Assembly: GCF_014384885.1 (NCBI RefSeq)
Contig: NZ_JACRST010000012.1
Coordinates: forward strand, 1-64,000
Source: Ligaoa zhengdingensis
GTDB taxonomy: Bacteria > Bacillota > Clostridia > Oscillospirales > Ruminococcaceae
Length of the DNA: 64,000 nt
Reading direction: 5' to 3'
A model generated the notes under the pieces. It was not told where the DNA came from. It made no database searches and worked only from the letters and a program-made list of their open reading frames with translations. How positions within the stretch are numbered: position 1 is the stretch's first letter; every line of letters begins with the position of its first letter. A program made the translations under genes and the position numbers. Below, in pieces: positions 15,176 through 24,300 of the stretch.

Positions 15176-15841
15176 ATGAAAAGACGCGTTAAAATTGTTG
15201 TTGATGTCCTGATGCTGGCGCTGTTCCTGTACCTGATGTACTATCATCCGGGAATGGGGCTGTTGCTTCACGCGCTCATTGGGATTGGTACGTTTTTGCT
15301 GTTTATCGCGCATCATCTGCTGAATATGAATTGGTATAAAACACTATTTCGCGGCAGATGGGGCGCGAGGCGGATTCTGCTGACGTGCTCAGATACCCTG
15401 CTATTTCTTGCCATGCTTTTGATGATGCTCAGCTCCTTTATGATCTCCGGGCTGGTGTTCGATGTATCCTTTTTGCCGGTGCGGTTTTTTTGGCGTGATA
15501 TCCATGTTTTCTCTTGCGCATGGGGCTTTCTGCTGATGGCATTTCACCTTGGGTTGCATTTGCACGGAGCACTCAAAAATATCGAACGGAAGCTGAAGAG
15601 GACGGCTTTTGAGTACGTAGGCTGGCTGTTGGAACTGCTGATCTTTCTTTTTGGAGTCTATGCCTTTTGGAAAAACGGACTGGCATACGATATGCTGATC
15701 ATCCCGCAAAGCAATGTCCCGCCCTCAGGGCCGCTTTTCTATACAGAATATATCAGCGTCATCATGTCGGTCTGTCTTCTGACCCATGGCATATTATCTG
15801 CGATGGACAGAGACATGGTAAAACGAAAACGCGGCGTTTAG
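15176..15841 (+). CDS. DUF4405-like membrane protein with histidine-rich helices
   Basis: The 221-residue protein has about six membrane segments. Histidines lie within or at the edge of the helices: HALIGIGTFLLFIAHHLLN and, later, RDIHVFSCAWGFLLMAFHLG followed by LHLHG. This resembles the DUF4405 group, which is related in layout to b-type cytochrome membrane subunits, so it could bind haem and carry electrons across the membrane; no haem binding has been shown by sequence alone. It starts four bases after the FGE-flavodoxin stop and so belongs to the same operon, which makes it a plausible electron donor or acceptor for the two exported flavodoxins. Confidence 0.75.
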   Translation: MKRRVKIVVDVLMLALFLYLMYYHPGMGLLLHALIGIGTFLLFIAHHLLNMNWYKTLFRGRWGARRILLTCSDTLLFLAMLLMMLSSFMISGLVFDVSFLPVRFFWRDIHVFSCAWGFLLMAFHLGLHLHGALKNIERKLKRTAFEYVGWLLELLIFLFGVYAFWKNGLAYDMLIIPQSNVPPSGPLFYTEYISVIMSVCLLTHGILSAMDRDMVKRKRGV

Positions 15842-15856
15842 CCGCAGAAGGAGCGT

Positions 15857-16615
15857 ATGATGATAAAACAAACTGCTGGCAGGAATGCCCTTGGAGAATT
15901 TGCACCTATGTTCGCCCATTTGAACGACGATGTGTTGTTCGGAGAGGTCTGGAACGAGAAAGCAATCTCTGTCAAAATGAAGTGTATCGTCACAGTCGTT
16001 TCCCTGATGGCGTCAGGCATCACAGATTCTTCTTTGCAATATCACCTGGAAAACGCGAAAAAAAACGGCGTAACAAAGGAAGAAATTGCCGCAATCATAA
16101 CCCATGCCACCATGTATGTGGGCTGGCCGAAGGGCTGGGCGGTATTCCGTATGGCGAAAGAGGTATGGAGCGAAGAATCGGCTGCTGGTGATGAAAAGTC
16201 GGCTTATGAAAGTACACTGTTTTTCCCCATAGGAGCGCCTAACGACGCTTTTGCACAGTATTTTATTGGACAGAGCTACCTTGCTCCGCTTTCCACCGAA
16301 CAGGTCGGGATATTCAACGTCACCTTCGAGCCGGGCTGCCGCAACAACTGGCATACCCATCACGCCAAGTCCGGCGGCGGGCAGATTCTCCTCTGCATCG
16401 GTGGATGCGGATGGTATCAAGAGGCGGGCAAAGAGGCGCGAAAGTTGCAGCCTGGAGACGTGGTGAACATTCCGGTTGGCGTCAAACATTGGCACGGAGC
16501 CACAGCCGATAGCTGGTTCTCCCATCTGGCCGTCGAAGTTCCTGGTGAGGACAGTTTCAATGAATGGCTGGAGGCTGTGTCCGATGAAGAATATCGCAAA
16601 TTAAATGATAAGTAG
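15857..16615 (+). CDS. Carboxymuconolactone decarboxylase-like / cupin fusion protein
   Basis: The N-terminal half (about 1-110) is a CMD/AhpD-like helical domain (FGEVWNEKAISVKMKCIVTV, YHLENAKKNGVTKEEIAAII, ATMYVGWPKGWAVFRM) and the C-terminal half (about 140-240) a cupin (FEPGCRNNWHTHHAKSGGGQ, LQPGDVVNIPVGVKHWHGAT) with the His-rich metal motif. The peroxidatic CxxC of AhpD is not present in the CMD part, so thiol peroxidase activity is unlikely. Such fusions are common in gut anaerobes beside flavodoxins, suggesting a role in redox handling of small molecules, substrate unknown. AAGGAG precedes two adjacent ATGs (15857, 15860). Same operon as the flavodoxin genes. Confidence 0.88.
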   Translation: MMIKQTAGRNALGEFAPMFAHLNDDVLFGEVWNEKAISVKMKCIVTVVSLMASGITDSSLQYHLENAKKNGVTKEEIAAIITHATMYVGWPKGWAVFRMAKEVWSEESAAGDEKSAYESTLFFPIGAPNDAFAQYFIGQSYLAPLSTEQVGIFNVTFEPGCRNNWHTHHAKSGGGQILLCIGGCGWYQEAGKEARKLQPGDVVNIPVGVKHWHGATADSWFSHLAVEVPGEDSFNEWLEAVSDEEYRKLNDK

Positions 16616-16683
16616 AAGATGAAAACATACATACGGGCGATGCTGTGATGTGGGTTCAAAACAGAAAGGAGAGTTGGTGTGGG

Positions 16684-17223
16684 GTGATCTACTCTACGAT
16701 GTATTTATCGCCGGTAGGCGCCATCAAATTGGCGTCTGATGGAAGCAATCTCATCGGTCTTTGGATTGAAGGCCAAAAATATCATGGCGATACCATATTG
16801 GAAAACATGGTGGAAAAAGAGGATATCCCTGTATTTGATCGGATAAAGGACTGGTTAGATCGTTACTTTGCTGGGGAGAAGCCTGCTATTTCCGGGTTGC
16901 CATTGGCTCCAATCGGCGGGGAGTTCCGTCAAGGTGTATGGGAAATTCTTTGCCAAATTCCGTATGGGCAGGTCATCACCTACGGCGATATTGCTCAAAA
17001 AATGGCGGAAAAAATGAATAGATCGAGCATGTCCAGCCAAGCCGTAGGCGGAGCAGTTGGACACAATCCAATTTCTATTATCATACCGTGCCATCGGGTC
17101 GTTGGTGCGAACGGTAGCCTGACCGGGTATGCAGCTGGTATCAACACAAAAATAAAATTGCTGGAATTAGAAGGTGTCGAGATGTCGTCCTTGTTTGTGC
17201 CGAAAAAAGGAACGGCACTTTAA
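16684..17223 (+). CDS. ogt: Methylated-DNA--protein-cysteine methyltransferase
   Basis: This suicide repair protein transfers the methyl group from O6-methylguanine to its own cysteine. The active-site motif IIIPCHRVVGANGSLTGYAAG is intact (Cys136) and is preceded by the HTH-containing domain (FRQGVWEILCQIPYGQVITYGDIA; VGGAVGHNP). The GTG at 16684 is preferred because AAAGGAG stands 12 bases upstream and the resulting MIYSTMYLSPVGAIKLASDG matches the family N-terminus; the frame is open further upstream without support. It follows the CMD-cupin gene after 68 bases and ends at a terminator shared with the converging araC-type gene. Confidence 0.93.
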   Translation: MIYSTMYLSPVGAIKLASDGSNLIGLWIEGQKYHGDTILENMVEKEDIPVFDRIKDWLDRYFAGEKPAISGLPLAPIGGEFRQGVWEILCQIPYGQVITYGDIAQKMAEKMNRSSMSSQAVGGAVGHNPISIIIPCHRVVGANGSLTGYAAGINTKIKLLELEGVEMSSLFVPKKGTAL

Positions 17224-17249
17224 GGCGGTGTCTGCATCGAAAACCTGAC

Positions 17250-17288
17250 GGCAAAAAGCGCCTCCACAGTGTGGAGGCGCTTTTTGTA
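17250..17288. terminator. Bidirectional intrinsic terminator
   Basis: AAAAAGCGCCTCCAC and GTGGAGGCGCTTTTT form a 15-bp near-perfect stem at 17253-17285, flanked by A and T runs, between ogt and the converging AraC-type gene. Confidence 0.9.
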
Positions 17289-17290
17289 TG

Positions 17291-18136
17291 TCAAAACGGC
17301 ATTTGGCGAAACTGATTGGGAGATATTCCCACCCGCTCTTTAAAGCGCACAATAAAATTGGAAGCACTGGAAAACCCAACTTTTCCCGCGATATTGCTGA
17401 TCGATTCCTGAGTCACCTTCAGAAGCTGTTTGGCCAGGTTGAGGCGCTCATTCATCACATATTCATAGGGGGACAAGCCGGTATGGATTTTAAACTGTCT
17501 GGTGAAATGGGAGCTGCTCATATTGACTGCTTGCGCTATGTCAGCCACAGTGATCGGCAGGGACAGATTGTTCCGGATAAATTGGGTGGCCTTGCTGATA
17601 AAATTATCTGACAGATCGGTAGATCCCATAATAGAAGCAGAGTCCAACAGGCGGCACAAAATCTGATAGATGGCGGTGGAGAAGAACGATTCCGGAATTG
17701 GCCCGCCGCGTTCCAGCAGCAGAAGCAGATGGTCGAGTGCATCGGTAAAAAATTCGGGCTGTTGGCTTGTAATCACGGGAGATTGGGCTTGCTGGATCGT
17801 TTCCCAGAAAGTGAGACTCTGCGCGCCGTCAAAGTGCATCCATTTGATTTTGAGCGACGAATCCGTGTAGTATTCGTGAGGTTTGTAGCAGTTGAGCAAT
17901 ACTACATCATCTTTGCACGCGGTGTACACATTATTTCCCTGTTTGACCTTACATTCCCCATCCAGTACGCACATTAATAGGATGCTATTGTAGCTTTTAC
18001 GCTTGACATAATAACCTTCGGCACACTGGTAGGAACCGGCACAGAGCAGATAATATAGAATCTGCTTAGCCAGGGGAGAAGGGGTTAAAAAATAATAATT
18101 GGAAGGGGGAAGTACGCCGGGCTCATTGCACAACAT
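17291..18136 (-). CDS. AraC-family transcriptional regulator
   Basis: The 281-residue protein has an N-terminal cupin-like sensor (GECKVKQGNNVYTACKDDVVLLNCYKPHEY) and a C-terminal AraC double HTH (ISKATQFIRNNLSLPITVAD, MSSSHFTRQFKIHTGLSPYEYV, KVGFSSASNFIVRFKERVGISPNQFR). AGGAGG eight bases before the ATG at 18136 sets the start; the open frame beyond it is not used. It is transcribed divergently from the giant glycosidase, the usual arrangement for a sugar-responsive local activator, so it probably controls that gene in response to a galactoside. Sugar specificity is inference. Confidence 0.92.
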   Translation of the reverse strand: MLCNEPGVLPPSNYYFLTPSPLAKQILYYLLCAGSYQCAEGYYVKRKSYNSILLMCVLDGECKVKQGNNVYTACKDDVVLLNCYKPHEYYTDSSLKIKWMHFDGAQSLTFWETIQQAQSPVITSQQPEFFTDALDHLLLLLERGGPIPESFFSTAIYQILCRLLDSASIMGSTDLSDNFISKATQFIRNNLSLPITVADIAQAVNMSSSHFTRQFKIHTGLSPYEYVMNERLNLAKQLLKVTQESISNIAGKVGFSSASNFIVRFKERVGISPNQFRQMPF

Positions 18137-18325
18137 AAAGTATTCCTCCTGGAAAAGAGCGAAAATTTTGTCTAGTTTTATTATACCGTGCGAGGAACGA
18201 ATTTCCAATCCCCTTTGAACGCTTTCCAACGATAAAAGGTCGGAAAATGAAATAAATTGATCGGATTTCGTAATGAAAAAAATAACAGATGTGATACAAT
18301 AGGAGTGATGGATAAATTAGGCAAA

Positions 18326-18360
18326 AATATATACAAAATAATGTAAGTTTTGTATATATT
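18326..18360. promoter_or_regulatory. Long perfect palindrome upstream of the glycosidase gene
   Basis: Arms AATATATACAAAA (18326-18338) and TTTTGTATATATT (18348-18360) are perfect 13-base inverted repeats around a nine-base centre, 33 bases before the start codon. It can be an operator for a dimeric regulator, perhaps the divergent AraC protein, or an mRNA 5' hairpin. A TACAAT at 18295-18300 lies just upstream as a possible -10, without a clear -35. Confidence 0.6.
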
Positions 18361-18392
18361 GCGGAGTGCATAAGAGAAAAAGGAGGAGAAAC

Positions 18393-21300
18393 ATGAAAAA
18401 AGGATTCTTTCGGAAGGTGATCTGCTTCGTTTTGGCATGCCAACTGATGGCGGGCGGAAGTCTGGTTGCGTTCGCAGAAGGCCAGGTATTTCCGGGTCCC
18501 CCAACACTGAACGCGGAAACAGTGCTAAACGGGGAGGAGGAGCCGGAGCTGCCGGATAAACAGGGGGGCGGGGAAGAAACGCCTGCGCCTCCGGAAAACT
18601 CGGAGCCGGATGAGGAAGCGAATCCCGCTGAAGGAGAGAAACAAGAGGAAGCCCCTTTGTTTTTAAGTGCGGAAGGTTTTCGGAGTGAGATTGACATTGC
18701 ACTGGGGGAAAAGACCTATGCCAGCTCCTGCTGGAGTGGGGCAGGCGACAGTTTGGTAGTGGATGGAGCCACCGGTGCAAACAAGCATTGGTGCCCAAAC
18801 GGCGGCGGCGACCAGTGGGTGGCTGTGGACTTCGGCACCCTGCGCCAGTTTGACCGTGTGGTAATCACATTCAACTACGCCTCCCGCGTACAGAGTTTCC
18901 AATTGGAGAAATACAACTGGGAGCAGGAGGAGTGGGAATCCTTCTATGAGTCTACCGAGGCGCTCACTGGGGGGGATGACGTACAGGTCACCGCCGAAGT
19001 GGATAATCTGGCGGCGAGCAAAATCCGCCTGCGTTTTGGTGAGGATACCAGCTACCCGTGCGTATCCGAGATTGAGGTTTACAACGACGATCCGCTCGTC
19101 GATGGAGCTTCGATTGAGATCACGACCGGGGAGGGGGTTCCGCCCACCATGCCGCAGCAGATCAACATCGATCAAGCTGACGGCGGCCGGGTGCTCGTTC
19201 CAATTGAATGGGAAGAAGTGGACCAGTATCAGTATGAGAACCCCGGAACCTATGTCGTCTCCGGTACTTATGAACCGGAGAATATCACGGTTACAGCCGA
19301 CATCGAGGTGGTTGAGGGCCGCGGCATCGCGGAAAGCCCCACTCCATATATGGGATGGAACCACTGGTATGCCGACTATATGGACGTCACCCAAGAAAAG
19401 GTCGATGTTCAAGTGGACAAGCTGCTTGAGCTCGGTCTCGATCAGGCGGGATATGACATTGTTTGGATCGACGACGGCGGCTGGGGAAGACCTGGAAGTG
19501 AATATGCCGCAGATACCGAGCGGGAATACCGGGATGAGAGCGGAAATATCGTCTTCAACGACCGGTTCCACAAGGATATGGGGCAATACATACAGTCGAT
19601 TCACGACAAAGGACTAAAATTCGGCATCTATACCGACACCGGCCCCTGGGGCTGCGGCAGTATCTTTGGCAGCGGCGGCCCAAATTGGTTTGAAAACTAC
19701 CGCAAGGATGTGGCGCTGTACGAAAGCTGGGGTGTGGACGCCATCAAGCTCGACCACTGCGGGGGACACAACGGCCTGCTGAACAACTATCAGGTGTATG
19801 CGGGCTTTTATCAGGCCATGTTGGCGGAAGACCCGGATGCAAATATGCTGCTCAACGTCTGCGAGTGGGGAGAAGAGGACCCGGCAAGCTGGGCTTATAA
19901 AATCGCGGCTTCCTGGCGCACCGGCGGCGATATGGTATATGGAAATGCGGTATCGATGAGCCGTGTATTCGATCAGTTCGACGTCAACATTTCGCCCAGT
20001 GCCAATCGCGTGGGCGCCTACAACGATCCGGATTATCTGATCATCGGCGATTATGGGCTGAACGACGACCAGGAACGAACCTACTTTACCCTGTGGGCAA
20101 TGTCCGCGGGCCCGCTGATTCTTTCCGGTGATCTGACCAACCTGACCGAACACAACCTCGCGACGATCACAAACAAAGATATGATCGCGATCAACCAGGA
20201 CCCCCTGGTCAAACAGCCGGTTCTCATCCGCGAGGATGTCAAGGGCTTGCAGGTTTATGCTAAGGAGCTGGAGCCCACCGAGCCGGGCAAGGCGCGCTAT
20301 GCAATTATGTTGCTCAATCGCGGCAATGAAGAGGCCGGAATCGGTTTTGACTGGAGCGACGTCGGCCTTGCCCACGTGACTTCTGCCCACAATGTGTGGG
20401 AGGGGAAGGACGAAGTTATCGCCGGAACCCGATACAGTGCAAGTGTGGCGAAAGAGGGAACGGTGGTGTTGATCGCTGAAGGCGACCCTGTAGAACGCGG
20501 CAATACCCGCCGTGAGAACAACTATGCGCGCAGTGGGATTGCTCAATCCAACAGCAGCTGGAGCAGCAGTAACCGGGCGCTGGTTGCAATTGACGGCAAC
20601 ACCGCGTCCTATTGGAGCGGCCGCTTCGCGGACGCGGACGACGCGTACTGGATTCAGGTAGATTTGGGCGCAGAAAAGACGTTTGACGAGATCAATCTGA
20701 TCCAGGGAACCTATTATCAACGGCCAAAAGCGTCCCGACTGGAGTATCAGGACAGCAATGGGGACTGGATTACCATCGCGGAAATCGGCGCGATGAAAGA
20801 TGGGGACAACATATTCTCCTTTGAGCCGGTCACCGCGCGGGCGGTGCGCTGGTATGTGTCTGAAAGCACGGAAGAAAAGGGCGACGGGAGCATCCGGGAA
20901 GAGCCGCCGACCTTGTGTGAATTCCAAATTTTTGACAGCAACAACCGGCTGAATGAAAATTATGAGAATCTTACCGATGTGTTGGTTGTGGACAATCTCG
21001 CGCTGGCAGCAAGCGCCGCCGCATCCTCCTATTATGGAGCAGGGTACGACGCTGCAAAAATAAACGACGGAGATTTAGGTACCCGTTGGAACCTGGCCGA
21101 GAAGGGGAATGAGGAAGAACGCTATGTCCAGCTTGATTTTCCGTCTGCGGTCAGGGCAAATAACATCCAGATCCATTTTGGAGAATGGTATCAGAGAATT
21201 GTGAAGGCCACTGTCAAGTACGACGATGGAACAGGATGGAAGGATCTGGCGGTTATTTCCGATGCTCCTCAGAATGACGAATTGGAGGCGGAGAGCCTAG

Positions 21301-24300
21301 TAACGATTCGACATGATGGGTTTGACGTTGTAAAGCTGAAAATAGCCTTTGATGAGATCAAAAATTATTTCAACGGAACCGATCCGAGCTTGTATGAGAT
21401 TGAGGTGCGCAATTATCCGGTTATTGCGATCAAGCCGGTATCTGCGACAACCGTGGCTGGCGTTGCACCGGTGTTGCCCAGCAGTGTGACGACGGTCCGG
21501 GGCGACAAGGTAGAAAAAGTTGCTGCGGTTGTCTGGGATACGATCCCGGCGGAAGCCTATGCGCAGGCGGGCACCTTTACTGTAGAGGGCGCCGTTGCCG
21601 GCACCGACCTGAAAGCAACCGCCACCGTGACGGTAACGGGCGGCAGCACGGAAGTGATCCCCATCACCTCCATCCGGTTTGTGAAGGACAATGAGACGGT
21701 GGAAGTTGGCAAGAGCGTCAAACTGGAAGTGATTGTGGAGCCCGCAAACCATACGGAACAGGTTTTCTTTGAGACCTGCTGTCCGAAGCTGGCCAAGGTG
21801 GACGAGTTTGGTAACGTGACCGGCGAGTGTCCGGGAGCGACTGCGACCATCACAGCGAAGAACGCCGACGGCACCGTCTTCGACGAATGTACCGTCAAGG
21901 TGACTTATTCGAGCGACACTGTGATGTTGATTGAGCAGCCGGTGCAGGAGAGCGCCAACGGTTATGGCCAGATGCTTTTCAACGGCAAAAATGCCGGCGG
22001 CACCTCGATCACCTTGTGGAACGGGGAAAAAGCGATCGATTACGGCCGCGGCATCGGGATGCACGCCTTTGCATCGGGCGATGCGAAAGGGCCCGCCCGC
22101 GTGGTCTACGATATTTCGGAATTCAGCGGATATAACGTGTTCCGCGCAACTGCAGGTGTGGACTACTACTCCGACAGCGGTGCGGGCGGGACCAGAGGTA
22201 CTTGTGAATTTAAGGTTCTGCTGGACGGCAAGGAGGCCTACAGCAGCGGTGTCCTCGGTTCGGTCGATCCCGCGGTTCAGATTGCGGTGCTGATCCCTGA
22301 GGGGACCAGGACAATCGCGTTGGTCGCCGCTGACGGCGGCGACGGCATCAACTGCGACTGGGCGGACTGGGTCGATCCGAGGCTGGAAAGTGACCCTGAA
22401 GCTCCGCATGAGTTTGTTTCTTTCTCCGCCAAAGCGGATAAGGGAACCCTTCATAAGGGCGAAACGGCCGCGATTACCGCCTCGGGTATCCGCCTGGACG
22501 GCACGCCGGTCGATGGAATCACTGGATACTGCACCTATGCCAGCAGCGACGAAGCAGTTGTGACGGTGGATGGAGCTGGTGTTATTACGGCGGTCGGCAA
22601 AGGCAGCGCGGTTATCACCGTGACAGCCGAAGTGGACGGTACCGTCAAAACCGCCAAGATCGCGGTGACGGTTTTGCCGGACCGGGAGGATTGCTGGGTT
22701 GTATCGTCCCCTTCAGGCAATATCGAGCTGTTGCTGCTGCAAACTGTGGACGGCGGTCTCGAATATATGGCCCTGTCCGACGGCAAGCTGGTCGTTGAAC
22801 CCTCCCCGTTGGGATTGACCACCAGCATTGGTGAATATACCGATGGACTGATTTACCAAAACCGCAGCGATGTGGAGATCGACGAGACCTATCCCATGAT
22901 CTCCGGCAAGAAGGCGGAATATCGCAACCACGCGAATGAGGCGACCTTTACCTTCACTAAGGAAGGGATTGAAGATGCGCTGAAGGTGATTGCGCGCGCC
23001 TACGACGACGGCGTCGCTTTCCGTTACGCCATCGACGGCGACAAAGAGTTCACGATCTCCTCCGAGGCGTCCGGTTTCCGCGTGCCGGCAGCGTCTGAAA
23101 CGACGATGCTCGCCTACGGCGGGTTGGGACACTGTTACGAGGATATGTTTGCCAACGGAACGATTGAGGCTACCGCAGGCAAGACCTACAACATGCCATT
23201 CTTGTACCGCACAGCAGAAGGGGAATGGGCTCTGCTCACCGAGGCGGCGCTCTCCACCGAATACTGCGGTTCCGTCCTCAAGGGGAGCGACGGACGGCTA
23301 ATGAAGGTGGAATTTGCCCCCACGCAGGGCGGCAATGCAGTTGTGACAAAGGCGCCCTGGGTCTCCCCGTGGAGAACCGCCATCATCGGCGGACCCAAGG
23401 AGATCGTGGAAAACACCATGCCGGAGAATCTGAGCCCGTCTTGTGCGATCGAGGACACCTCCTGGATCAAACCGGCCACCACGGCCTGGACCTGGTATGT
23501 CTCGCCCGGATATGGGCCGCAGTCCGACCCCGAGCTCATCAAACAGTATATCGATGTGGCGGCCGAGCTCGGCTGGAAGTATTTCCTGATGGACGAAGGC
23601 TGGCAGGGGAAATATGGAACGGTCGATGACAGCTGGCACAAATGGGTCGGTATTCCCGACTGGCTGGACGAAGTGGTCGCCTACGGCCGAGAAAAGGGTG
23701 TCGGCATCATGGCTTGGGTTCATTCGGGCGACATCGACACCCCGAAGGAGCAGGAGTTCATCAAGGAGCTCCACGACCACGGCGTCGTCGGCATGAAGAT
23801 CGATTTCTTCGATTCCGAATCTCAGACCACGATGAAGCTGTACGATACGCTTTACCGCATCTGTGCAGAAAATGAAATGATGTTGGATATCCACGGCGCG
23901 AACAAGCCGACCGGTGAAGTCCGCACCTGGCCCAATCTGCTCACCCGCGAGGGAATCCGTGCGCAGGAGTTTAACGATGTCCGTGCGGCGATTGACACGA
24001 TGTATGTCTTTACACGGACTGCCATCGGTCCGGCGGATTACAACCCCTGTATCGATCTGCTGCAGGGCGGCGATGTGACTGCGGGACACAAGGTGGCCCT
24101 CAATATCCTGTATGAAACGGGGCTTCCCTGCCCATCCGACAAGGTGGAGACCTACAAGCGTTTGCCGGTCTACACGCTGGTGAAGAACATGCCCGCGCGC
24201 TGGGACGACACCGTATTCCTGAGCGGCGCGCCCGGGGAATCCGCCGCGCTTGCCCGCCGCAACGGCGAGGACTGGTATGTGGCTGCGATCTGCACCGATG

